Assembly (NCBI RefSeq): GCF_018332715.1
Contig: NZ_BOQP01000053.1
Location: 24,259-88,258 of the forward strand
Direction of reading: 5' to 3'
Source of the DNA: Winogradskya consettensis
GTDB lineage: Bacteria > Actinomycetota > Actinomycetes > Mycobacteriales > Micromonosporaceae
DNA: 64,000 bases
The notes under the pieces: generated by a model
What the model was told of the DNA's origin: nothing
The model's input: the letters and a program-made list of their open reading frames with translations, nothing else
The model's database searches: none
Shown: one piece after another, positions 15,643 through 24,182 of the stretch
Position numbering within the stretch: position 1 is the first letter of the stretch
How the letters are laid out: every line of letters begins with the position of its first letter
Position numbers and translations under genes: made by a program

Positions 15643-16413
15643 CTAGAGACGTAGGGCTTGGCGGCCGGAGAAGGCGATGCTGGCTGCCAGGAATGCGCCG
15701 TTGATGAGGGTGAAGGCGCCGATTACCCAGATTGTCCACTGTGGGGCGACGGTGAGGACCACGCCGGCCAGGGCGATCACCGCGCCGTAGTCGCGGACCA
15801 GTTTGACCACTCGGATCGGGAGGGCGCTGCTGGTCACCATGCTGGAGGCCTGGTCGCCGCCCTGCATGACCGAGGTGACCAGGTTGACCATCCAGGTGCC
15901 GGCGAAGGCTGCCAGGAGCCAGGCCGGGGTGGCCGGGACCTGGGCGGAGGCCGTTGCGCACAACGCCGCTACCAGGGCGATCTGGGCTGCCACGTCGCAG
16001 AGGACGTCGACGCGGCCGCCCGCGGTGCTCGCCTGGCCCGTTACCCGGGCGAGTTGGCCGTCGGAGCAGTCGAGGCCGTAGGCGAACTGCCAGCCGACGA
16101 GGGCTAGCAGGCCGATGGGCCAGGCCCAGATGCGGCCTTCGGCGACCGGGCCGGCCGCTGCGACCACGATGAAGGACACCAGGCAGCTCAGGCCGAGGTT
16201 GGCGACCGAGAGGACCGTGGGGGCCAGTTGGTATTTGTGGGCGAAGACGGCGATGTGGGAGCCGAGGCGCTGGCTGATCGCCTCGCTGAAGAGGCCGCCT
16301 CCGCGGTTCACCTTGTAGTAGTCGGCCGCGGTGGGTGCGGATGAGGCCGGCGGCGGGCCTGCGACGGTGGTGGCGTTGGGGGGATTCTCAGCGCTTGGCG
16401 ACGGCGTCGACAT
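15643..16413 (-). CDS. CDP-alcohol phosphatidyltransferase family protein
   Basis: A 256-residue integral membrane enzyme with the complete family signature DxxDGxxAR(x8)GxxxDxxxD at D115-D140 (DCSDGQLARVTG, then GGRVDVLCD), flanked by about six membrane helices. Such enzymes transfer a phospho-alcohol group from a CDP-linked donor to another alcohol, making phospholipid head groups or phosphodiester polymers. It is the last gene of a three-gene operon and overlaps the dehydrogenase gene by 26 bases. Nucleotidyltransferase and dehydrogenase would supply a CDP-activated polyol phosphate as donor (inference). The acceptor is unknown. Confidence 0.9.
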   Translation of the reverse strand: MSTPSPSAENPPNATTVAGPPPASSAPTAADYYKVNRGGGLFSEAISQRLGSHIAVFAHKYQLAPTVLSVANLGLSCLVSFIVVAAAGPVAEGRIWAWPIGLLALVGWQFAYGLDCSDGQLARVTGQASTAGGRVDVLCDVAAQIALVAALCATASAQVPATPAWLLAAFAGTWMVNLVTSVMQGGDQASSMVTSSALPIRVVKLVRDYGAVIALAGVVLTVAPQWTIWVIGAFTLINGAFLAASIAFSGRQALRL

Positions 16414-17449
16414 AGTCGGCCAGCTTCCTGCGGATCTCTTCCGGGGTCATCGCGAGGTGTTCGAGGATCGTGTAGCGGTCCGGGCGGGTGCGGGGGGCGA
16501 ACTCGACGATCTGGACGAACTGCTCCACGTTCAGGCCGACGTCGGCCGGGGTGCGGGGCAGTTGGTGGCGGGCGAGGCAGTTCGACATCTCGCCGAAGCG
16601 GCGTTCGTCGCCGCGCAGGAAGGTGCAGAACAGCGCGCCCATGCCGGCCAGTTCGCCGTGGGAGGCCGTGTCGGGGAACAGCGAGTCCGTGGCGTGCATG
16701 ATCTCGTGGCAGCCACCGCTGGAGGGGCGGCTGCTGCCGCAGACCGCCATGGCGAGGCCGCTGGAGATCAGGGCTTCGGCGAGCACCGTCACGAACGCGT
16801 CGTCGGTCATGTCACCGGGCATGTTGAGGACCGCTTCAGCGCCCATCCGGGCCAGGGACGCGGCGAGGCCGTCGACGGGTTCGCCGCGGACCTCGCGGGC
16901 GAGCTCCCAGTCGGCGAGGGCGCTGATGTTGCTGATCACGTCGCCGATGCCGGAGCGGTTGATGCGTTCCGGGCCGTTCTCGACGAAGTCCAGGTCGACG
17001 ATGACGGCGATCGGGATGTGTACGCCGTACGACCCCTTGATGCCGTCGTTGACCAGGCTCGCGACCGGGGACGCGACGCCGTCGTTGGCCAGGCTCGTGG
17101 CGACCGAGACCATGGGCAGCGCGTACCGGGTGGCGGCGTACTTGGCGGTGTCGACCGTTTTGCCGCCACCGATGGCCACCACCGCGTCGTACGAGCGGGC
17201 GCGCAGTTTCGCGCCCAGTTCGATCGCCGCGTCGAGGGTGCCGCCGATGGTCGTGTAGACGTCGGCGGACTTGAGTGACGGGCGGATCAGCTCCGCGATC
17301 TTCTCGCCCTGGCCGGGGCCGACGACCACGGCCACGTCGCCGCCGGCGGAGATCCGGCCGTCGGCGAGGATCGCGCCCAGGTCGCTGACGGCGCCCCGGC
17401 GGACGTCGATGTGCAGCGGCGTCTGGACGCTACGGGCTAGTAGCGGCAT
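16388..17449 (-). CDS. Glycerol-1-phosphate dehydrogenase-like iron-containing alcohol dehydrogenase
   Basis: A 353-residue member of the dehydroquinate-synthase-like/iron-containing alcohol dehydrogenase superfamily. VAIGGGKTVDTAKYAA (91-106) is the nucleotide loop; SVATSLANDGVASPVAS (115-131) closely follows the archaeal sn-glycerol-1-phosphate dehydrogenase/AraM pattern; likely metal ligands are D170, H248 (GGCHEIMH) and H264 (ASHGEL). It would reduce dihydroxyacetone phosphate, or a similar ketose phosphate, to a polyol phosphate. The start overlaps the upstream nucleotidyltransferase gene by 13 bases. Being next to a cytidylyltransferase and CDP-alcohol transferase supports a role in building a CDP-linked polar group. 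Stereochemistry cannot be read from sequence. Confidence 0.8.
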   Translation of the reverse strand: MPLLARSVQTPLHIDVRRGAVSDLGAILADGRISAGGDVAVVVGPGQGEKIAELIRPSLKSADVYTTIGGTLDAAIELGAKLRARSYDAVVAIGGGKTVDTAKYAATRYALPMVSVATSLANDGVASPVASLVNDGIKGSYGVHIPIAVIVDLDFVENGPERINRSGIGDVISNISALADWELAREVRGEPVDGLAASLARMGAEAVLNMPGDMTDDAFVTVLAEALISSGLAMAVCGSSRPSSGGCHEIMHATDSLFPDTASHGELAGMGALFCTFLRGDERRFGEMSNCLARHQLPRTPADVGLNVEQFVQIVEFAPRTRPDRYTILEHLAMTPEEIRRKLADYVDAVAKR

Positions 17450-18168
17450 GCGATTTCCCGCGCCTTGGCGAGGTCGTCGTGGTTGTCCACCTCGACCCAG
17501 GGGATGTCGCCGATCGTCGCGGCGCGGATCTCTCCGCCGCGGTTGGCGAATTCCTGGTAGCCGTCTTCGTAGTACAGGTCGGGGTTCTTCTCCCAGGTGG
17601 CCTTGAGACAGTCGGCCAGCTCGGCGGCGGCTTCGGCCTCGATGACCGTGGCGCCGATGTACTCGCCGAACGCGTCCGCGGGATCCATGATCTTCGTGAT
17701 CTTCGTGAGCCGTCCATCTTCCGAGAAGATCGTTTTCATCTCCTCGTCAGCAAGCTTCTTCACATTGTCAACAGCGAGAAGAATGCCCGGGCCACGGCTG
17801 GCGAGGAGGGTCTGCTCGACACTGACGGGGTGCACGGTGTCACCGTTCACCAGCAGCGCGCCCTGCGCGAAACGGTCACGCGCGAGCCAGAGCGAGTAGG
17901 CGTTGTTCCACTCCTCGGCCTTGTCGTTGTGGACCAGGGTGATCTTCACGCCGTACTTCTGCTCGAACGCGTCCTTGCGCTCCTCGACCGCGCTCGCGCA
18001 GTAGCCGACGACGATCGTCACGTCGGTCAGCCCGGCGGCGGCCAGGTTGCGCAGGGAGATGTCCATGATCGTGGTCTCCCCGTCCACGGGGACGAGCGCC
18101 TTCGGCAGCGTGTCGGTGTAGGGACGCAGCCTGCGTCCGGCGCCGGCGGCGAGTACCAGACCGATCAT
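17437..18168 (-). CDS. Nucleotidyltransferase (sugar-phosphate / phosphocholine cytidylyltransferase family)
   Basis: A 243-residue NTP_transferase enzyme. The N-terminal activation loop LAAGAGRRLRPYTDTLPKAL with the conserved Lys, and the metal/substrate segment LLVNGDTVHP, identify the fold; overall wording resembles LicC-type phosphocholine cytidylyltransferases. It should couple CTP (or another NTP) with a phospho-alcohol. It is first in the operon, with overlapping downstream genes, so the likely pathway is polyol phosphate formation, activation to a CDP derivative, then transfer in the membrane. The exact substrate is not identifiable. Confidence 0.85.
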   Translation of the reverse strand: MIGLVLAAGAGRRLRPYTDTLPKALVPVDGETTIMDISLRNLAAAGLTDVTIVVGYCASAVEERKDAFEQKYGVKITLVHNDKAEEWNNAYSLWLARDRFAQGALLVNGDTVHPVSVEQTLLASRGPGILLAVDNVKKLADEEMKTIFSEDGRLTKITKIMDPADAFGEYIGATVIEAEAAAELADCLKATWEKNPDLYYEDGYQEFANRGGEIRAATIGDIPWVEVDNHDDLAKAREIACRY

Positions 18169-18223
18169 GGGGTGGTTCCTTCCGAAGTTCGAGGGGGGTG
18201 CCAGCAGAGGATAGTCGGTGCTC

Positions 18224-18673
18224 TCACGTCCCGAGACCGTGCAGGACCGCGAAGCCGTCCTCCGCGAGCTGACGGATCATGCCGTCGTTGATGTGGGCGC
18301 TCTCGTCCAGCACGTCGAGTTCATTGTCGGCGAGCCAGCGGAACTCCGTGTGTTTACCCACTTCGAGCTGTGGGCGCGCGAGATCGCCGTCCACGCGTAC
18401 CAAAAAGTCTGTTTCCCAGCGCTCGAAGCCGTCCTCGCCGGTGTATCGGTAGTCACCGACGGTGGCGAGCACCTCGGCGAGATGCCAGCCGGTCTCCTCG
18501 TGGATCTCCCGGGCGAGCGCCTCGGCGACCGTTTCGCCCGGTTCGAGGTGGCCGCCCACGACATCCCAGGAATTCGGGAAAAGCTTCCGTTGGGCCGATC
18601 GCTTCTGGAAGAAAATACGGTTGTCCGCGCCTACGACGAGAGCGGCAGCGACACGTAGCGGTTCCTGGGACAC
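18224..18673 (-). CDS. NUDIX hydrolase
   Basis: A 149-residue protein with a complete Nudix box, GGHLEPGETVAEALAREIHE followed by ETGW, fitting Gx5Ex7REUxEExGU. NUDIX enzymes cut nucleoside diphosphates linked to another group. GTG at 18673 is chosen: an AT-rich stretch with TATATC about nine bases upstream looks like a leaderless -10, and only 38 bases separate it from the divergent aminotransferase. It lies upstream of the CDP-alcohol operon on the same strand, so hydrolysis of a CDP-alcohol or surplus nucleotide is possible but unproven. Confidence 0.88.
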   Translation of the reverse strand: MSQEPLRVAAALVVGADNRIFFQKRSAQRKLFPNSWDVVGGHLEPGETVAEALAREIHEETGWHLAEVLATVGDYRYTGEDGFERWETDFLVRVDGDLARPQLEVGKHTEFRWLADNELDVLDESAHINDGMIRQLAEDGFAVLHGLGT

Positions 18674-18711
18674 GATTAAAATGATATAGAGCCTGCTCGT
18701 AAGCTGAGGGT

Positions 18712-19806
18712 ATGACCGCTGAGCAGCTGATCTCATTCGCACGAGGCGCACCGTCGCTCGACATCATCGACGTGGCCGGCCTGAAGGCCGCCGCCGCGCG
18801 GGCCTTCGACGCCGATCCGGCCGGGATGACGGCCTACGGCACCTCCGTCGGCTACCTGCCGCTGCGAAAGTGGATCGCGGACAAGCACGGCGTCTCGCCC
18901 GACCAGGTCATCGTCACGAACGGCTCGCTGCAGGCGGATGCCTTCTTCTTCAACCACCTGGTGAAGCCCGGCGATGACGTGATCGTCGAGAAGCCCACCT
19001 ACGACCGCACCCTGCTGAGCCTGCAGAACCTCGACGGCAAGGTGCACCAGGTGACGCTCGAGTCCGACGGCATCGATGTCGAGGAGCTGCGCGGGCTCCT
19101 GAAGTCCGGCGTACGCCCCAAGTTCGCCCACATCATCCCGAACTACCAGAACCCCGCAGGCATCACGCTCTCGCTGGAGAAGCGCCGGGCCCTGCTGGAG
19201 CTGGCCGCGGAGTACGAGTTCCTGATCTTCGAGGACGACCCGTACGTCGACATCCGGTTCCGGGGCGAGGCGCTGCCCTCCATGCTCTCGATGGACACGA
19301 ACAGCCTGGTCGTGCACGCGTCGAGCTTCACCAAGACGGTCTGCCCCGGCGTGCGGGTCGGCTATCTGGTCGGTCCGGCGGCGTTCATCGACGCGGTCGC
19401 CAAGAAGGCCACCAACCTCTACATCTCGCCCGGCATGGTCTCCGAGGCGATCGTGCATCAGTTCTGCGTCTCCGGTGACATCGACCGCTCGGTCCAGACC
19501 GTGAGCGCGGCCCTGGGCGAGCGCGCGCGGGTGCTGGCGGAGTCTCTGCGCAAGCACATCCCCGGCGCTACCTTCACGGAGCCCGACGGCGGCTACTTCC
19601 TCTGGGTCGACCTGCCCGACGACGTCGACGTGGACAAGCTCTTCCTCGCCGGCATGAAGAAGGGCGTCGCGATCGTCAAGGGCACCGACTTCCTGCTCGA
19701 GGGCGGTCAGAGCTCGGTGCGGCTCGCGTTCTCCGCGGTGACCGTCGACCAGATCGACGAGGGTGTCCGCCGGATCGCCGAAGCCATCGCCGAACTCAAG
19801 GCGTAA
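18712..19806 (+). CDS. PLP-dependent aminotransferase class I/II (2-aminoadipate/LysN-like)
   Basis: A 364-residue fold-type-I aminotransferase without the N-terminal GntR domain of MocR regulators. The Schiff-base lysine is K208 in SSFTKTVCPGVRVGY; YQNPAG (about 145-150) and FEDDPYVDIRF hold the cofactor Asp and Tyr. The sequence follows the LysN / 2-aminoadipate aminotransferase group, with broad specificity for 2-oxo acids. It is divergent from the NUDIX gene with only 38 bases between start codons, so the promoters overlap. Two hairpins downstream end the transcript. Confidence 0.88.
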   Translation: MTAEQLISFARGAPSLDIIDVAGLKAAAARAFDADPAGMTAYGTSVGYLPLRKWIADKHGVSPDQVIVTNGSLQADAFFFNHLVKPGDDVIVEKPTYDRTLLSLQNLDGKVHQVTLESDGIDVEELRGLLKSGVRPKFAHIIPNYQNPAGITLSLEKRRALLELAAEYEFLIFEDDPYVDIRFRGEALPSMLSMDTNSLVVHASSFTKTVCPGVRVGYLVGPAAFIDAVAKKATNLYISPGMVSEAIVHQFCVSGDIDRSVQTVSAALGERARVLAESLRKHIPGATFTEPDGGYFLWVDLPDDVDVDKLFLAGMKKGVAIVKGTDFLLEGGQSSVRLAFSAVTVDQIDEGVRRIAEAIAELKA

Positions 19807-19813
19807 CCGGCCC

Positions 19814-19876
19814 GTCTGTCGGGTTTCCGACAGACAGCGCTTCCCGCCGGTTCCGGGTTTCCCCCGGGACCGGCGG
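19814..19876 (+). terminator. Tandem terminator hairpins
   Basis: First stem GTCTGTCGG / CCGACAGAC (19814-19822, 19827-19835); second stem built on CCGCCGGT / ACCGGCGG (19844-19851, 19869-19876). Both lie just after the aminotransferase stop. The remaining bases up to the corA start at 20126 contain no gene that I can support. Confidence 0.75.
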
Positions 19877-20125
19877 ACAGCTCACAATGCTTGCGGCGTC
19901 AGGCTGCATGATCATGCGGATTGGCGCGTTGACACCCACCCCGCCCCCTGGCGCCGGGTGGGCCGTGCCCGCACCCTTCACCCCCCGAAATGCGGCCGGC
20001 CCGCCCGGCGCCCCCCCGCAACCGGCAGCGGACCGCCAGCCCGTCCACAGGCAACATTGCGGGCGTAACCTCGTGCGGGACCCGCCACCTCGGCCGGAAC
20101 CGCAGCACCCCTGGGGGAGGCAGTC

Positions 20126-21274
20126 ATGAGCGAAGACAGCGTGCGCCGGAGCCGGCAGGCCGGCGTCAACAGGTCCTTGTCACGAGCGTGGACCGCCCCC
20201 GTCCGGGCGATGAACCGCTTCCTCGGCACGGTGGACGGCCAGCCCCCGGCCCCGGCCTCGGGCGAGAAATTCCAGGGCAGCTCGGTTGTCGACTGCGGTG
20301 TGTACGTCGAGGGCAAGCGCGAGCCCGGCGAGTTCAGCCCCGACGAGGCGCTGGCCGAGGCGTGCAGCCGCGACAACGCGTTCGTCTGGCTCGGCCTGCA
20401 CGAGCCGACCCAGGAGGAGATGTCCTCGATCGCCCGCACGTACGGCCTGCACGAGCTGGCCGTCGAGGACTCCGTGAAGGCGGAGCAGCGGCCCAAGCTG
20501 GAGCAGTTCGGCACGGTGCACTTCCTCGTGCTGCGGACAGCCCGTTACGTGCCGCACGGCGAGCTGACCGAGACCTCGCAGATCGTCGAGACCGGCCAGA
20601 TGATGATCTTCGTCGGCGAGCAGTTCGTGATCACGGTGCGGCACGGCGATGCCACGAAGCTCGCTCCGGTCCGCGCCGACATGGAAGCCCGTGGTGATCT
20701 GCTCGCGCAGGGTCCGTGGGCCGTCGCGTACGCCGTGACCGACCGGATCGTGGACGCGTACATCGAGGTGGCCGACCAGGTCGAAGCGGATCTGGACATC
20801 ATCGAGGAGGGCGCGTTCTCCCGGGACCGGGGCAGCCCGGTGCAGGCGATCTACCAGATGAAGCGCGAGATCGTGGAGTTCCGTCGCGCGGTGGTGCCGC
20901 TGCAGCGCCCGCTCGCCACGATCACCGCGCCGCAGAGCCGGCTCGTGCCCAAGGAGATCCGGCGTTACTTCCGGGACGTGCAGGACCATCTGACGCGTAC
21001 GGTCGAGCAGGTCTCGTCGTACGACGACCTCCTGAACTCGATCCTGCAGGCGCGCCTGGCGCAGGTGACCGTCGACCAGAACAACGACATGCGCAAGATC
21101 GCCGCGTGGGCCGGCATCTCGGCCTGGTGGACGGCGGTCGCCGGGGTCTACGGCATGAACTTCCTGCACATGCCGGAAACCCAGTGGCAGTACGGCTACC
21201 CGGTGGTGATCACGGTCATCGTCGGAGTGTCCGTGCTGCTCTACCGTGCTTTCCGTCGCAACGGGTGGCTGTAA
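20126..21274 (+). CDS. corA: CorA-family magnesium/cobalt transporter
   Basis: A 382-residue CorA channel: a large cytoplasmic funnel domain (residues ~1-310), then two C-terminal membrane helices with the selectivity motif GMN in VYGMNFLHMPE between them. Usual family length. It forms a pentameric Mg2+ (or Co2+/Zn2+) channel in the plasma membrane. ATG at 20126 follows a GGGGGAGGCAG ribosome site. It precedes eccB on the same strand with a 66-base gap; no functional link between them is known. Confidence 0.95.
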   Translation: MSEDSVRRSRQAGVNRSLSRAWTAPVRAMNRFLGTVDGQPPAPASGEKFQGSSVVDCGVYVEGKREPGEFSPDEALAEACSRDNAFVWLGLHEPTQEEMSSIARTYGLHELAVEDSVKAEQRPKLEQFGTVHFLVLRTARYVPHGELTETSQIVETGQMMIFVGEQFVITVRHGDATKLAPVRADMEARGDLLAQGPWAVAYAVTDRIVDAYIEVADQVEADLDIIEEGAFSRDRGSPVQAIYQMKREIVEFRRAVVPLQRPLATITAPQSRLVPKEIRRYFRDVQDHLTRTVEQVSSYDDLLNSILQARLAQVTVDQNNDMRKIAAWAGISAWWTAVAGVYGMNFLHMPETQWQYGYPVVITVIVGVSVLLYRAFRRNGWL

Positions 21275-21340
21275 CCCTGCCCCCCACGCGGGGCCGCTGA
21301 CCTTTACAGTGGCGGTTGTCGAACCGGGGAGGGAAGTCGC

Positions 21341-22804
21341 GTGCCGTCTCGGCAGGATCAGCTGCACTCGTACCAGTACTCGCAGCAGCGGGTGGTGGCT
21401 GCGCTGGTTTCCCACGATCCCGACCCGCACCGCTCACCGCTGCGCCGGGCCGGGGCAACCGTGCTGGTCAGCGTCGTCGTCGCGGCGCTCGCGGTCGGTG
21501 GCGCCGCCGTCTACGGCCTGATCACGGGCAACAGCTCGGTGAAGCCGCGGGACGACTCGGTTGTCTTCCTCGAGAAGGACACCGGCGCGCGCTACGTCTA
21601 TCTGAAGTCCGACGACAAGATGCACCCGGTGCTCAACTACACGTCGGCGCTGCTCATCGCGAACGCCCAGGAGCCCTCGATGAAGAGCGCCTCCCGGAAC
21701 AGCCTCGCCGAGGTGCCGCTGGGCGACCCGCTCGGCATCCCGAACGCGCCCGACACGCTGCCCGCGGCCAAGGACGGGCTGCTGCCCGCGATCTGGACGG
21801 TGTGCTCGCAGATCCCCGACGGTTCCGGGCCCAAGAGCGTGGTGTCGCTCGGCGAGTCGATCAGCGACGGCACGCTGCTGCCGGTCCCGCGCGCCGACAC
21901 CCCGGCCGCCGAGCTGCGCGGCCTGCTGGTCAGCGACCCATCCGACCGTACGTTCCTGGTCTATGGCAACAAACGCTTCCTGATCCCGGCCAACCGCCTG
22001 GAGCAGACGCGGGTGCGTTTCGGGTGGAACCAGGAGCCCCTCAAGGTCGCCCCGGCCTGGGTGAACGCGATTCCGCTCGGCCCCGACCTCGCCGCACCCT
22101 CGATCGACGGCTTCGGCGACGACTCCGAGGTGGCCCCCGGCTACCAGGTGGGCCAGGTCCTGCTCGTGAAGGGTGACAACGGCTCGCCCGACCAGTGGGG
22201 CGTCGTGCTCAAGGACGGCATCGCCGACCTCACCGACGTGCAGGCCCGGCTGCTGCGTGCCGAGCCCGACTTCCTCGGGCAGAAGGAACTGGACATCACG
22301 CTGTACGGCAGCCTGGCCAACAAGGCCCGGTCGAAGACGCAGCTGGTCACCCAGGCCAACGCCGATGGGGTGCCGCCCTCGGTGCCGGTGTTGCTCAACG
22401 GCCCGGAAAGCGTCTGCGCCACGTACAACGCCAGCAACAACGGGGCTGTCAGCATCCGTATCGGCCCCACCGTGCCGGTCGGCACTGCTGTCGTCGGCTC
22501 CACGACGACACAGGGCGACGTACAGGCCGATCAGGTGAAGGTGCCGCGCGGCAAGGGCGCGCTCGTGGTCTCCACGGCCTCCCCGACCGCCCCGGCGACC
22601 ATCGGCACGGTCAGTGTGATTACCGACACCGGTCGCAGCTATCCACTCGCCAGCCGCGATCTGCTGTCCCGCCTCGGTTACGCCGGTGTCACGCCGGCGG
22701 CCATCCCGACCCAGCTCGTCGGGCTGCTGCCGGTCGGCCCCGCCCTGGATCCGGAGCGGGCCCGGCAGGCGATCACCACCGTCGAGGACAAGCCCACTAA
22801 CTAA
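21341..22804 (+). CDS. eccB: Type VII secretion protein EccB
   Basis: A 487-residue EccB. The N-terminus is characteristic (PSRQDQLHSYQYSQQRVVAAL), followed by a single membrane helix (about residues 40-63) and a large outer domain. EccB is a core part of the ESX/type VII membrane complex. GTG at 21341 follows a GGGGAGGGAAG site. No other ESX gene (eccC, eccD, mycP, esx pair) occurs in the window, so this is an orphan or belongs to a dispersed locus. Its stop is followed by a hairpin shared with the convergent gene. Confidence 0.92.
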   Translation: MPSRQDQLHSYQYSQQRVVAALVSHDPDPHRSPLRRAGATVLVSVVVAALAVGGAAVYGLITGNSSVKPRDDSVVFLEKDTGARYVYLKSDDKMHPVLNYTSALLIANAQEPSMKSASRNSLAEVPLGDPLGIPNAPDTLPAAKDGLLPAIWTVCSQIPDGSGPKSVVSLGESISDGTLLPVPRADTPAAELRGLLVSDPSDRTFLVYGNKRFLIPANRLEQTRVRFGWNQEPLKVAPAWVNAIPLGPDLAAPSIDGFGDDSEVAPGYQVGQVLLVKGDNGSPDQWGVVLKDGIADLTDVQARLLRAEPDFLGQKELDITLYGSLANKARSKTQLVTQANADGVPPSVPVLLNGPESVCATYNASNNGAVSIRIGPTVPVGTAVVGSTTTQGDVQADQVKVPRGKGALVVSTASPTAPATIGTVSVITDTGRSYPLASRDLLSRLGYAGVTPAAIPTQLVGLLPVGPALDPERARQAITTVEDKPTN

Positions 22805-22840
22805 GCAGCGGCCGGGCCCTCGAAAGGGTCGGCCGCCGCT
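22805..22840. terminator. Bidirectional terminator between eccB and DUF5324-like gene
   Basis: GCGGCC (22808-22813) pairs with GGCCGC (22831-22836), with an inner CCCT/AGGG stem around the loop CGAA. It stands between two convergent genes and can stop both. Confidence 0.7.
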
Positions 22841-22853
22841 TGGTCGCTGCTGG

Positions 22854-23465
22854 TCAGATCTTGTTGACCGGAGGAATGACCGGCTCGGTCTTGCCGACCG
22901 GCGTCGTGAAGCCCGACGGTCCCGCGAGATCGGCCGGCTCGAACGCCGAGTCGTCCGCCCCGACCTCGGCCGGGTTCACCGGGCCACTGGGGTCGTACTC
23001 GTCCCACTGCGCGTTGCGACGCTTGCGGACGAAGTAGGCACCGGCCGCACCAACCGCGGCGCCGGCCAGCGCGAGACCCACGAGCTTGCGGCCCGTACCA
23101 CTCTGCTTGCGGCCGATCGCCTTGTTGGCCCGCTTCTCGAGCTTCTTGGCGTTCTTCTTGTTGGCCTTGACCGCCTTCTTGCTGGTCACGGCCGACTTCT
23201 TACCCACCTGCTTGGCGTTCTCGCTCGCCGCCGCGACCAGCGGGGCCAGCGTCGCTACAGCGCTTCCCCAACCGCTGGAGGCAGCGCCCACCGCGCGGTC
23301 GGTCGCGGGCTGAACCCGGTCACGAGCTGCGGAGATCTTCGGCCCGACGGTTGCGCTGGTCTCCTGGGCGGCGAGCGAAGCCGCGCGCCTGAAGTGGTCA
23401 ACGCTCTGTCCGAGCTCGTTCTTCATCTTGGCGTTGCGGTTCTTCCGTCGCATCGATGCGAACAC
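22854..23465 (-). CDS. DUF5324-like lysine/alanine-rich membrane protein
   Basis: A 203-residue protein. The first ~80 residues are predicted helix (VDHFRRAASLAAQETSATVG), followed by a very basic Lys-rich stretch (about 90-130), one Gly/Ala-rich membrane helix (LVGLALAGAAVGAAGAYFV) and an acidic C-terminal tail. This architecture, and the position beside a cyclophilin gene, matches the DUF5324 family of streptomycetes and relatives. Function unknown. GTG at 23465 is chosen for the AGGAGG site nine bases upstream; ATG at 23453 is the alternative. It is divergent from the cyclophilin gene. Confidence 0.65.
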   Translation of the reverse strand: MFASMRRKNRNAKMKNELGQSVDHFRRAASLAAQETSATVGPKISAARDRVQPATDRAVGAASSGWGSAVATLAPLVAAASENAKQVGKKSAVTSKKAVKANKKNAKKLEKRANKAIGRKQSGTGRKLVGLALAGAAVGAAGAYFVRKRRNAQWDEYDPSGPVNPAEVGADDSAFEPADLAGPSGFTTPVGKTEPVIPPVNKI

Positions 23466-23626
23466 CAGTGCCCACCTCCTGAGGTATCTCCCACGACCAT
23501 GCTGCCCTCTTGGGTACCCCCGCGTAGCCGGTTCAGACACATGGGGGAGGATCCGAACTGCAAAGAACTGTCCTGCGCCGGTCGTAATCTCGCGAACCGG
23601 CGACCGCGACACCGATAGGAGTACCC

Positions 23627-24151
23627 GTGGCTGAGACGCTTTACGCCACCCTGCACACCAACCACGGACCGATCCGGCTGCAGCTCTTCCCGGACCACGC
23701 GCCGGCGACCGTGCGCAACTTCGTGGAGCTCGCGGAGGGGACCAAGGACTACGTCGACCCGCGGACCGGCCAGAAGGGCAGCGGCCCGTACTACGACGGG
23801 ACCATCTCCCACCGGGTCATCGCGAACTTCATGGTCCAGATGGGCGACCCGACCGGCACCGGCCGCGGCGGCCCGGGCTTCCAGTTCGCCGACGAGTTCC
23901 ACCCGGAGCTCCAGTTCGACCGCCCCTACCTGCTCGCGATGGCGAACGCCGGGCCGGGCACCAACGGCTCGCAGTTCTTCATCACGGTCGGCCCGACCCC
24001 GCACCTCAACCGCCGGCACACGATCTTCGGCCAGGTCGCCGACGAGCAGTCCTCCAAGGTTGTCGACTCCATCGCGACCACCCCGACCGGCCCCGGCGAC
24101 AAGCCCCGCGAGGACGTCGTCATCGAGCGCGTCGAGATCGAGCGCGCGTAA
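23627..24151 (+). CDS. Cyclophilin-type peptidyl-prolyl cis-trans isomerase
   Basis: A 174-residue single-domain cyclophilin with family motifs FVELAEG, YYDGTISHRVIANFMVQMGD (containing the catalytic FxHRV..FMxQxGD block), LLAMANAGPGTNGSQFFIT and HTIFGQV. It has no signal peptide, so it acts in the cytoplasm on proline bonds during folding. The start is GTG at 23627. A rhomboid protease gene follows 31 bases later but has its own promoter-like -10 box. Confidence 0.95.
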   Translation: MAETLYATLHTNHGPIRLQLFPDHAPATVRNFVELAEGTKDYVDPRTGQKGSGPYYDGTISHRVIANFMVQMGDPTGTGRGGPGFQFADEFHPELQFDRPYLLAMANAGPGTNGSQFFITVGPTPHLNRRHTIFGQVADEQSSKVVDSIATTPTGPGDKPREDVVIERVEIERA

Positions 24152-24182
24152 GGGATTTTCACCCTCCGGGTAGCCTTGAGAC

